Positions 1 to 6,900 of a DNA stretch of 33,015 nucleotides are shown piece after piece. Positions within the stretch are counted from its first letter, which is position 1. Each line of letters starts with the position of its first letter. This DNA comes from Pseudomonadota bacterium. GTDB lineage: Bacteria; Pseudomonadota; Gammaproteobacteria; Berkiellales; Berkiellaceae. The position numbers and the translations under genes were made by a program. The notes beneath the pieces are model-generated. The model did no database searches and was not told the DNA's origin. It saw nothing but the letters and a program-made list of their open reading frames with translations. The stretch covers positions 5,127 through 38,141 of the forward strand of contig JAFECR010000004.1 of NCBI GenBank assembly GCA_018242045.1, read 5' to 3'.

Positions 1-32
1 AACAAAGCATAAATTTAAACTGGGAAGAGTAT
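1..32. repeat. Right end of dispersed inverted-repeat element (family A), cut by the window edge
   Basis: The first 32 bases match the right end of the complete element at 20378-20500 almost base for base: the CAAAGCATAAATTTAAACTG block, then GGGAAGAGTATA. Only the right terminus is inside the window. The next gene's ribosome binding site begins 4 bases beyond the repeat end. A third, inverted partial copy lies at 32960-32984. Confidence 0.75.
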
Positions 33-46
33 ACAGGGAGGTTTCG

Positions 47-322
47 ATGCTAAATGCTTATAAAATCCTAAAACTATCAGCAAAAGGCGCATATCAGGGT
101 GCAAAAATTGGCACTCAACTTGGTGGTGTAGCAATGCCCTACATGGTTTGGAATCATGGTCTACAATCTGGTGTAGAAATGTTCACCTTTTTTGCATTAA
201 CAGGTACTTATATTGGTGGCGCACCTGTAACAGTGCCTGCCTCTATTGCTGTTAAACATATTGAAGATTATTACAGCAAACATACTGAGAAAACATCTTC
301 CAATAACAGGGTGCGACCTTAG
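47..322 (+). CDS. Small glycine-rich hydrophobic protein, unknown function
   Basis: Encodes 91 residues. I do not recognise a family. A good Shine-Dalgarno GGGAGG (36-41) sits 5 bases before the ATG and fixes the start. Residues 1-20 are basic and amphipathic; residues 25-65 are hydrophobic and rich in Gly, Ala and Val, enough for one or two membrane segments; the tail is charged (Lys/Glu/Asp, then Arg) and cytosolic-looking. There is no signal peptidase site and no double-glycine leader. It stands alone between a repeat end and a convergent glutathione transferase and has its own terminator-like hairpin (336-377). A small membrane peptide, holin-like protein or bacteriocin-type peptide are all possible, none shown. 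The coding call is supported by the ribosome binding site and terminator. Confidence 0.6.
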   Translation: MLNAYKILKLSAKGAYQGAKIGTQLGGVAMPYMVWNHGLQSGVEMFTFFALTGTYIGGAPVTVPASIAVKHIEDYYSKHTEKTSSNNRVRP

Positions 323-333
323 CATAGTGAGTT

Positions 334-1008
334 CTAGGAGGCGCTTATTTTAGGGCGAGAAATATCGCCTCCTTTTTCTAAAGCCCGAACAAAGGCAGCT
401 CTTGCTTTAATGCGCTCAAGATAGGCATCAATTTTAGCAAACTCCTTATAAGATCCACTTTCCATTGCCCATAGCAGTGGAATAGCCATTTGAATATCAG
501 CAGCTGTAAAGCTAGGCCCGGCTAGCCATTCTTTTTTTTGAAGTATCGATTCAATATACTTCAGTTGTAAAACAATACGTGGTGACATTAAATGATGGTT
601 TACCCTTGTTTTAATTGCTTTAAATATCGGTTTTATTAAAAAAGGGAGATGCTGATAGACATTTTCAAATACCAATTGCAAAAGCAACATGGGCATAAAT
701 GAACCTTCTGCAAAATGTAACCAAAAATAATATTGAACCCCATCGGGTGTATTGAAAGCTGGCTTGAGTTGATTATCACCATATTTGTTTAAAATATATT
801 CAATAATAGCGCCAGATTCGGTTAGGGTAAGATTATCATCTGTGATGATGGGTGCAACACCTAAAGGATGTATGGCCTTTAGCGTTGAGGGGGCTTGTAA
901 ATTGGGCTTTCGTTGATAAGATTTAATCTCATACGCTACCTCTAACTCCTCCAGTAGCCAAATAATACGATGAGAACGTGAATTGTTCAGATGATGTACC
1001 GTTATCAT
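334..1008 (-). CDS. Glutathione S-transferase family protein
   Basis: Encodes 224 residues, the usual length of a cytosolic GST. The N-terminal thioredoxin-like domain (about 1-80) has the SRSHRIIWLLEEL helix, the cis-Pro region GVAPII, and the glutathione-binding TESGAIIEYI motif (Ser 66 region). The helical C-terminal domain contains FTAADIQMAIPL, the conserved N-capping motif of GST helix 6. GSTs conjugate glutathione to electrophiles or reduce peroxides in the cytosol; the substrate cannot be read from sequence. It is convergent with the small hydrophobic gene and divergent from the kinase gene, so it is probably monocistronic. The ATG at 1006-1008 is the natural start because the beta-1 strand MITVHHL begins there. 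Confidence 0.92.
   Translation of the reverse strand: MITVHHLNNSRSHRIIWLLEELEVAYEIKSYQRKPNLQAPSTLKAIHPLGVAPIITDDNLTLTESGAIIEYILNKYGDNQLKPAFNTPDGVQYYFWLHFAEGSFMPMLLLQLVFENVYQHLPFLIKPIFKAIKTRVNHHLMSPRIVLQLKYIESILQKKEWLAGPSFTAADIQMAIPLLWAMESGSYKEFAKIDAYLERIKARAAFVRALEKGGDISRPKISAS
336..377 (+). terminator. Intrinsic terminator of the small hydrophobic protein gene
   Basis: AGGAGGCG (336-343) pairs perfectly with CGCCTCCT (366-373), followed by a T run (373-377). The hairpin lies inside the last codons of the convergent glutathione transferase gene, so one sequence serves as its coding end and as the terminator of the plus-strand gene. Confidence 0.6.
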
Positions 1009-1047
1009 ATAAAAGCCTTCTATATTTAATGCCTATCGCTAGGATTG

Positions 1048-1076
1048 TTGACAAACTAGGCCAAAAATCGTTTAAT
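1048..1076 (+). promoter_or_regulatory. Sigma-70-type promoter for the APH-like kinase gene
   Basis: A perfect -35 hexamer TTGACA (1048-1053) is separated by exactly 17 bases from a -10 hexamer TTTAAT (1071-1076, 5 of 6 consensus). The predicted transcript start is near 1083, giving a short leader before the kinase gene. Confidence 0.65.
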
Positions 1077-1103
1077 CAATTCCCTTTTAAGCTTAAATGA
1101 CTT

Positions 1104-2114
1104 ATGCTGCTTGCCTCTTTATCAATCGTGTCGCTAACAACCATGAAAAAAATCGAAGAACCATTACCAAGTGATGCTATTTTAGCCCATTGTTGTGAAA
1201 CTTGGGAACTGAGCGATCTTGTTTTTGTTCGAAAAATGGAAAATATTGTATATGCTTGCCAACGTCATGGGCAAAAAGTTTTTTTGCGCTTTACAACCCC
1301 GTTAAGACGAACCATACCTCAAATCCAAGCAGAACTCGACTTCATCACTCATTTAGCCCAAGCTCATTTGCGAGTGCCCCATATTATTCCTACCCGGCAT
1401 GATCAACAAATTATCTCTCTGCAAGAAGGTAAGCAAACATATGCAACCGTACTCTTTCACTGCGTTGATGGCGAACATCCATCGATTGAACAGACTCAAA
1501 GTCCGACATTTTTAAAAGAGCTGGGCAGGCTCATTGCGATAATGCACCAAGTCAGTCAAAAATTTGAACCTATTTCTACAAGAGAACACTGGGATAAAGA
1601 ACGTGGGATCCGCCATGCTTTGGAAGCAGCAAGTCAAACTCAACAAAAGCAAATGCGATTGATGCTCAATGATGTTATGCAGTGGATTTACAGCCTTGAC
1701 AAAACAACTGAGACTTACAGTCTCATCCATGCTGATCTTAACGCCAACAATCTTTATGTTAAACAAGCAATGCCCATTGGAATTATTGATTTCGATGACG
1801 CTTGTTATCATTTTCATATTTTTGATTTAGCTATCGTTATTTATGCGATGGCGAATCGACTTGGCCACTTAAGCCATAATGAATTAGAGCAAACCTGGTT
1901 AGCACATCTGGTTGATGGCTATCGCAGTATCCAACCACTCTCATCGCAAGTAATAGCGCAAATTCCTCAATTTATTAATTTTGCTTGTCTTAGACTTTAT
2001 TTTTGGCTTGAGTATCATCAATTGCTCGATACTTTTCACAAGGACGCGCTTGAACGTGTTTGCACCTTGAAAATCTGGGCGTTTAACCGGATAAATGGGC
2101 ATTTAAATCCGTAA
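1104..2114 (+). CDS. Phosphotransferase enzyme family (APH/choline kinase-like) protein
   Basis: Encodes up to 336 residues, typical of the APH/SrkA/homoserine-kinase-like group. The N-lobe has the VFLRF strand with an Arg/Lys-type nucleotide contact. The C-lobe has the Brenner-type catalytic motif HADLNANN (about residues 209-216) and the metal-binding IDFDD (about 228-232), so it should be an active ATP-dependent kinase. The substrate is unknown: aminoglycoside, homoserine, choline, methylthioribose or protein are all seen in this fold. Two starts are possible. The ATG at 1104 adds a hydrophobic MLLASLSIVSLTT stretch, and the ATG at 1143 (MKKIEEPLP) gives a more typical cytosolic N-terminus; neither has a strong ribosome binding site. 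Its 3' end overlaps the convergent amine oxidase gene by 32 bases. Confidence 0.85.
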   Translation: MLLASLSIVSLTTMKKIEEPLPSDAILAHCCETWELSDLVFVRKMENIVYACQRHGQKVFLRFTTPLRRTIPQIQAELDFITHLAQAHLRVPHIIPTRHDQQIISLQEGKQTYATVLFHCVDGEHPSIEQTQSPTFLKELGRLIAIMHQVSQKFEPISTREHWDKERGIRHALEAASQTQQKQMRLMLNDVMQWIYSLDKTTETYSLIHADLNANNLYVKQAMPIGIIDFDDACYHFHIFDLAIVIYAMANRLGHLSHNELEQTWLAHLVDGYRSIQPLSSQVIAQIPQFINFACLRLYFWLEYHQLLDTFHKDALERVCTLKIWAFNRINGHLNP

Positions 2115-3414
2115 TTAATTCACGAGCCACCGCCTTAGCAGATGCATAGGCATGATGAACTGAAAACCCATAACGAGAAAAATCAGCCCCAGCAAAATAA
2201 ATATTACCTTCCTTTCGCGCTAAGGCGATATGTTTATTTTCATCCATTTTCAAAGTGCGATAAGGATATGCCCCTTGAGAGAAAGGATCATTCGACCAGC
2301 GATAAACCCAATATTTTTTAAGCGAGAAATTACTTGCAGGTAATGCTTTTCTTAAATCGGATAAAATCAGCATTTTCAAATCTTTATCATTTAAATTTTT
2401 TGCTTCATTTGCATAACTTGGCGTTTGTAATATTGCTTTTTGATGAAGCGCTTGATTATTTCTAAATTCTTTTATTCCTTTTTTGTCAGCAAAAAACAAC
2501 AATAAATAAGGGCAATGCTCCTTTAAAAATGGGTTTTCAAATTCCATTACCACTCGGGTACTTTCATGAACCCCCATGGCATCAATGGCTTGCAATTTCT
2601 CAGCAGACAATGGTTTTATAAATAATTTTTCTGCATTGGTTTTTAATACACCGATGGGAATAGTACAAATGATTTTATTGGCATAAAAGACTTGATTCGC
2701 AGTTTGTATGGTCACGTTATCATTATTGTCAATTATCTTATGTACGGGAGTGTTTGTGATGATTTTAACCCCCGCACCGACACAGGCGTCAGCTAATTGT
2801 TGTACAACCCGAAAATACCCATTACCGACAAAGCAAAAGTTAGCCCCCGCTTCATCACAGGCGTTTAATTGTTCCGGATCAGACGGGATCTTGAATTTTG
2901 GAAAACCCATCAAAGATAGTGCTGTTGATTGATGAATAAATTGTACGGCCATTATTTTCTTGATCCAATATACTTCTGCGTCACTTTCTTTAAAGTCGCA
3001 ATCAGCTATCATCTGTTGGCAAGTTTTGCCTTCGCGGCTTTGGCTTGTATTTTCTATATATTGTCTGGCAAGTTGATAATATTTTTGTATTTCCCAAGAT
3101 GCCAAACAGCGCCTTGCTGCAGCAAGATCGATGATGGTTGATTGTTGTTCTTGAAATACTTGAGTAAACGGTTTTATGAGATCGGTTTTAGATGTTGTAA
3201 AATATTGCTGATAAAAAGGATTTGCCTCATACCCTTCCCAATAGGAAGCTCCTAATTCAATTGGCGTTTTGTTATCGCTCGCTTGAACCGTATAAATGCG
3301 CCCTCCTAGTCTTTCTCTTGCTTCTATCAGGGTAACGTCAAAGTGTTTCAAGGCAAGATCAAGTGCTGCTTTTAAACCTGCAATGCCTGCGCCAATAACA
3401 ATGATTTTTTTCAT
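2083..3414 (-). CDS. FAD-dependent flavin amine oxidase (NAD(P)-binding Rossmann-like)
   Basis: Encodes 443 residues, normal for monoamine/polyamine oxidase-type flavoenzymes. The N-terminal dinucleotide-binding motif is GAGIAG (residues 8-13), followed by the acidic strand end in LIEARERLGGRIY (about 29-41), the hallmark of the amine oxidase family. Near the C-terminus NIYFAGADFSRYG gives the second FAD-binding motif. The first 20 residues are the Rossmann strand and not an export signal, so the enzyme is cytosolic. It would oxidise a primary or secondary amine to an imine with release of hydrogen peroxide; the amine cannot be inferred. It is divergent from the 3541 operon and convergent with the kinase gene. 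Confidence 0.9.
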   Translation of the reverse strand: MKKIIVIGAGIAGLKAALDLALKHFDVTLIEARERLGGRIYTVQASDNKTPIELGASYWEGYEANPFYQQYFTTSKTDLIKPFTQVFQEQQSTIIDLAAARRCLASWEIQKYYQLARQYIENTSQSREGKTCQQMIADCDFKESDAEVYWIKKIMAVQFIHQSTALSLMGFPKFKIPSDPEQLNACDEAGANFCFVGNGYFRVVQQLADACVGAGVKIITNTPVHKIIDNNDNVTIQTANQVFYANKIICTIPIGVLKTNAEKLFIKPLSAEKLQAIDAMGVHESTRVVMEFENPFLKEHCPYLLLFFADKKGIKEFRNNQALHQKAILQTPSYANEAKNLNDKDLKMLILSDLRKALPASNFSLKKYWVYRWSNDPFSQGAYPYRTLKMDENKHIALARKEGNIYFAGADFSRYGFSVHHAYASAKAVARELITDLNAHLSG

Positions 3415-3457
3415 TCTTTACTCAATAATCAGGGTATGTTAACTAAATTTAAATGAT

Positions 3458-3485
3458 TTGAATATTTTTGCGTTTTCTGTAAGAT
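3458..3485 (+). promoter_or_regulatory. Possible promoter of the 3541-6794 operon
   Basis: TTGAAT (3458-3463) and TAAGAT (3480-3485) are each 4 of 6 matches to consensus with 16-base spacing, lying 55 bases before the first ATG of the operon. The match is moderate and could be chance in AT-rich DNA. Confidence 0.3.
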
Positions 3486-3540
3486 ACAAAGGTTAAATAT
3501 ATATACATACTGATAGTTAGTTAAATTTTAAGGCAGACAA

Positions 3541-4032
3541 ATGAACCAAACTCAAATAACTTTACCAGAAAAAAAACTGTTGGGCATCCAAGTTCGCACG
3601 AATAATCAAACTGAAATTGACCCCATGACAGGTAAAATATTTCCGATTGTTCAACGATTTTTTCATGAAAAACTGTTTGAAAAGCTTCCTCATCGTAAAA
3701 AACCCGGAACAACTTTTTGCTGCTACACAGATTATGAAAATGAGATCCATGGCGATTACACTTATTTTATAGGTGAAGAAGTCGATTCACTGGCAGTGAT
3801 CCCTGAAGGTTTGACAGCGCTTACCATTCCTGCGCAAACCTATGCTAAATTTACCACGCAGCCTGCACCGATGCCTGCAGTTGTGCGTAATGCATGGTTT
3901 TCTATTTGGAAAATGACGGATGCAGATTTGGGCGGAAAAAGACACTTTGCAACAGATTTTGAAATCTATGATGAAAGAGCCAGTGATCATCAAAATATTG
4001 TGATGGATTTATATATTGGCATTGAAAAATAA
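3541..4032 (+). CDS. GyrI-like small-molecule-binding domain protein
   Basis: Encodes 163 residues made of a single GyrI/AraC effector-binding (SOUL-type) fold: an N-terminal strand with GIQVRTNN, a central FCCYTDYENEIHGDYTYFIGEEV stretch, then IPAQTYAKFTT and a C-terminal FEIYDERA...MDLYIGIEK strand. It has no DNA-binding domain, so it resembles the stand-alone effector-binding proteins that sense or sequester drugs and other hydrophobic ligands. A ribosome binding site-like AAGG lies about 8 bases before the ATG. It is the first gene of a plus-strand run, only 3 bases before the nucleotidyltransferase gene, so the two are very likely cotranscribed. A ligand sensor for the operon is possible but unproven. 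Confidence 0.8.
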   Translation: MNQTQITLPEKKLLGIQVRTNNQTEIDPMTGKIFPIVQRFFHEKLFEKLPHRKKPGTTFCCYTDYENEIHGDYTYFIGEEVDSLAVIPEGLTALTIPAQTYAKFTTQPAPMPAVVRNAWFSIWKMTDADLGGKRHFATDFEIYDERASDHQNIVMDLYIGIEK

Positions 4033-4035
4033 CTT

Positions 4036-4776
4036 ATGATGCAAGATCAGATCAAAGATCTTCCGTGGAATGTACAACAAAGCCTAAATGATTTTGTTCA
4101 ATATGCTCAAGAAATCTGCCAAGATAAGCTTGTAGCCATTGTTCTTTATGGTTCAGCGGCAGAGGCGCGACTTCGCCCCACTTCAGATGTAAATCTTATT
4201 TTAGTCCTTAAATCATTTAACATTGCCCTCATTAATCCATTACGTGAAAAATTGTGTCTTTATCATAGCGCGATTGGTTTAAATGTCATGTTTATTCTTG
4301 ATTCTGAAATTGCCATTGCAAGTGAAGCATTTGCGGTGAAATTTACCGACATTTTGCATCGACATCTGATTTTGTATGGCACAGATCCCTTCAAAAATAT
4401 CAAAATTTCACGTCAAGCAACCTTATCCCGTCTCCGGCAAGTCATTACTAATCTCACTTTGCGTTTAAGAGAGCGATATGCGCTGTTGAGCCTGAATGAA
4501 GAGAAACTACTACCTATTATCGCAGAATTTACTGCACCCATTCGAGCTTGTGCTGCCACGATTTTGTCATTAGAAGAGATACATCTGGAACACCCCAAAG
4601 AAGCATTAAGCCTGTTTGCAAATAAGTTTTCAGATAAGCATTGGGCGCCGGTGTTGGCTAATATGTCCAATGCTAGGTTAAATCAGAACTTAAACCCTGG
4701 CGAAGAAACAAAAACTTTTTTGGGATTGCTTGAAATCTTGCAAACCATGTTGCATTACATTCAAGATAGAAAATGA
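4036..4776 (+). CDS. Nucleotidyltransferase-domain protein with DxN in place of DxD
   Basis: Encodes 246 residues. The kanamycin-nucleotidyltransferase-like fold is shown by VLYGS (Gly39-Ser40), exactly ten residues, then Asp51-Val-Asn53 followed by LILVL. This is the family's GS-X10-DxD signature with the second Asp replaced by Asn. Residues 125-235 form a helical domain, as in aminoglycoside adenylyltransferase-type proteins. The usual chemistry is transfer of a nucleoside monophosphate to a hydroxyl; the Asn substitution may weaken metal binding or mark a different subfamily. Its stop overlaps the next start as ATGA (4773-4776), which implies translational coupling to the Cys-tailed membrane protein. 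Whether it serves that pathway is unknown. Confidence 0.75.
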   Translation: MMQDQIKDLPWNVQQSLNDFVQYAQEICQDKLVAIVLYGSAAEARLRPTSDVNLILVLKSFNIALINPLREKLCLYHSAIGLNVMFILDSEIAIASEAFAVKFTDILHRHLILYGTDPFKNIKISRQATLSRLRQVITNLTLRLRERYALLSLNEEKLLPIIAEFTAPIRACAATILSLEEIHLEHPKEALSLFANKFSDKHWAPVLANMSNARLNQNLNPGEETKTFLGLLEILQTMLHYIQDRK

Positions 4777-5648
4777 TAAACATGTTATTCAACCCTTTCA
4801 CGCTTTCTGGTACATACTTCCTTATTTTTTACGGCGTACTGGGGCTAGTTATTTTCTACGCAACAAAGGCTATCATCAACCGCAGAGAATCCCGCCTGGG
4901 CAGCGTAAATTTGAATTTAAGCGACCCTTATGAAATTGCAATGTTAAGAGGAAAAGAACATGAAACAATCAACATTGCAATCATTTCTTTGACAGATCGC
5001 GGTTTATTATTGGCGATAGGTGACAAATTGCAAACCAAAGATGACAAAGTCGTTCATCATGTGCGCCTGCCTTTAGAAAAGGCTATTTTAAATATGTATT
5101 TAACTCCTGCTAAAGTAAAAGAAATCTACAATAATAGTACTATCAAACAAGCTTGTTTGCCTTATCAGGCATCCCTTAAATCTCGAAGATTACTGGCAAG
5201 CACTAAGGATTATTTTTTAAGAATATGTATTGTTGCTCTGGCGAGTGCTTTGCTAATTGGCATTGCTTTAACAAAAATAATAATCGCAGTAAACGAAGGC
5301 CATACAAATGTTTGGTATTTAAGCATCATTGCCATTTTTTTTGTTCTTCCCTTACTTAAATTCATTAGAAAACCAAGAACAACCTTGGGCGATCAAGCCA
5401 TTGACGATCTCAGGCGATTATTTAAAGGCTTTAGAAGACGACAAAAATCAGTAATTGAAGCTAATCAAGTCGCGTTAATAGCGGCTGTTTTTGGCATCGC
5501 CTATATAGCTGATCCAAAATTTGCTTACCTTAAGAAATTATTTCCATACGCCCACACACCCAGTCAAACCAATTGTTCAACAGGAGGCAGTTGTGATAGT
5601 GGTTGTGGTGGTGGCTGTAGCGCTGGATGCGGTGGATGTTCAAGTTAA
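4773..5648 (+). CDS. TIGR04222-like membrane protein with Cys/Gly-rich C-terminal tail
   Basis: Encodes 291 residues. Hydrophobic segments lie at about 12-32, 150-172, 180-197 and 232-246; residues 38-145 form a soluble domain with ISLTDRGLLL, typical of TIGR04222-domain membrane proteins. The tail (266-291) holds six Cys (268, 274, 278, 282, 286, 289) among Gly and Ser, again as in that family. The gene overlaps the upstream nucleotidyltransferase by 4 bases and the downstream DUF692 oxidase by 22 bases. DUF692 (MNIO) enzymes are known to modify Cys or Asp/Asn residues of ribosomal peptides, so the tail is the obvious candidate substrate. That is inference from gene order and composition; the tail could instead bind metal. 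Confidence 0.85.
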   Translation: MINMLFNPFTLSGTYFLIFYGVLGLVIFYATKAIINRRESRLGSVNLNLSDPYEIAMLRGKEHETINIAIISLTDRGLLLAIGDKLQTKDDKVVHHVRLPLEKAILNMYLTPAKVKEIYNNSTIKQACLPYQASLKSRRLLASTKDYFLRICIVALASALLIGIALTKIIIAVNEGHTNVWYLSIIAIFFVLPLLKFIRKPRTTLGDQAIDDLRRLFKGFRRRQKSVIEANQVALIAAVFGIAYIADPKFAYLKKLFPYAHTPSQTNCSTGGSCDSGCGGGCSAGCGGCSS

Positions 5649-6517
5649 GCAAAGATAAAGTTGGTCTAGGCTGGCGAGCAGAAATTGCGCCAGCGATTTT
5701 ATCTCATCTTGATCAAATCGATGTAGTTGAAGTCATCATCGATGATTATCTAAACAAGCCTTTAACTGCACTTCGTCCCTTAAAGTTGTTACAAAGTCAT
5801 ATTCAAGTTATTTATCATGGCATTGGGCTTGGGTTAGCCTCTTCTTTGCCTGTTTGTCAACGAAAACTGACTAGCGTTTCACATTGCCTCAACTATTTAT
5901 CTCCTGTTATTTGGTCTGAGCATCTTGCTTTTGTTAGAGCAGGAAAAATCGAGCTTGGTCATCTTGCAGCGCCCCCCTATACCAAGCATACCCTAGAAGG
6001 ACTGCTTAAAAATTTAAAGCATGTAAAAGAATGTGTCGGGTGTCTTCCCTTGCTTGAAAATGTAGCAACTTTGTTTCTCCCTCCTGGTTCTACCATGACA
6101 GAACCTGTGTGGATCAGTGAAATTATAAAACAAACAGGATGTTATCTTTTACTAGATCTAAATAACTTATATACAAATGCCATTAATTTTAACTTAGATC
6201 CTTTCGATTATTTATATCAATTTCCACTTGAAATGGTTAAGCTTGTTCACTTAAGCGGTGGCACCTGGATTGATGAACCTGTACCATTTAAGACACTTGC
6301 AGGCAAACGTATGTTAGATGATCATTTTCATGACATCCCCGATATCGTTTTCGACTTACTAAAACACCTAGCAAGAAAAGTTGCTTGGCCATTGATGGTG
6401 ATTATTGAACGAGATGGGGCTTATCCTTCTTTTGACATATTATTAAAACAAATAAGCCGCACCAGGGCTATTTTATGCGATGCAAAACAAATCCGAAATA
6501 ATTCTGTATTAGTTTAA
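5627..6517 (+). CDS. DUF692 family multinuclear non-heme iron oxidase (MNIO)
   Basis: Encodes 296 residues in a TIM-barrel family with multinuclear iron sites. Visible landmarks are HGIGLGL (His64), WSEHLAF (Glu98, His99), LLENVA (Glu144, Asn145), LLDLNN (Asp177, Asn179), VHLSGG (His208), DDHFHD (Asp232, His233, His235) and IIERDG (Glu261), matching in order the conserved metal-ligand regions of MbnB/TglH-type enzymes. The usual HLAGH is HLSGG here, a subfamily difference. Known members oxidise Cys (to oxazolone/thioamide, or with carbon excision) or other residues in precursor peptides. The start at 5627 lies inside the Cys-tail coding sequence of the preceding gene; an ATG at 5636 is an alternative. 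Close coupling suggests that the Cys-tailed membrane protein is its substrate. Confidence 0.88.
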   Translation: MRWMFKLSKDKVGLGWRAEIAPAILSHLDQIDVVEVIIDDYLNKPLTALRPLKLLQSHIQVIYHGIGLGLASSLPVCQRKLTSVSHCLNYLSPVIWSEHLAFVRAGKIELGHLAAPPYTKHTLEGLLKNLKHVKECVGCLPLLENVATLFLPPGSTMTEPVWISEIIKQTGCYLLLDLNNLYTNAINFNLDPFDYLYQFPLEMVKLVHLSGGTWIDEPVPFKTLAGKRMLDDHFHDIPDIVFDLLKHLARKVAWPLMVIIERDGAYPSFDILLKQISRTRAILCDAKQIRNNSVLV

Positions 6518-6527
6518 TGGAAAACCT

Positions 6528-6794
6528 TTGAGCGCTCAATCATTTGAAATTACTTTAGCCCGGCTTTATACTGATAAGCAATTTCGTCGTCAATTTCTTA
6601 TCGATCCTCAAATGGCCTTAATTCAGTGTGATTTAACTTCACAAGAACGCAAAGATCTGATGAATATAGATAAGGCTGGCTTAATTTTGGCTTCTCAGTG
6701 TTTTTCACATAAAGCGCTAAAAAAACGAAAGCACCTTTTTGCTTATCGTTTAAAAACCTTTGTAAAAAAATGCTTAATGATTAACACTAAGTAA
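6528..6794 (+). CDS. Small MNIO-associated protein, possible partner subunit
   Basis: Encodes 88 residues from a TTG start (6528), 10 bases after the oxidase stop. The nearest ATG (6517) is out of frame and stops after four codons, and the next in-frame ATG would remove the first helix. The protein is predicted helical: FEITLARLYTDKQFRRQFL, then DPQMALIQCDLTSQERKDL, then a Lys/Arg-rich tail. The pattern of a short helical LARLYTD...F..DP...L segment resembles the helical partner or recognition proteins that accompany DUF692 enzymes, but I cannot assign it to a named family. It is the last gene of the operon. Its likely role is docking substrate to the oxidase, by analogy with MbnC/TglI-type partners. 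Confidence 0.65.
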   Translation: MSAQSFEITLARLYTDKQFRRQFLIDPQMALIQCDLTSQERKDLMNIDKAGLILASQCFSHKALKKRKHLFAYRLKTFVKKCLMINTK

Positions 6795-6825
6795 GATCTC
6801 TTTACTTCAACGAAAAAATTTTGCT

Positions 6826-6854
6826 CTGACTTTGCACTGGTACGCAATTATGCT
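6826..6854 (+). promoter_or_regulatory. Possible promoter for the first coiled-coil gene
   Basis: CTGACT (6826-6831) and TATGCT (6849-6854) are 4 of 6 matches each at 17-base spacing in the 106-base gap before the ATG at 6901. The position is suitable; the match is moderate. Confidence 0.3.
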
Positions 6855-6900
6855 AACCTTTTCCTCCAGACATTAATTAATGGGACGCAACGAGGTTAAC

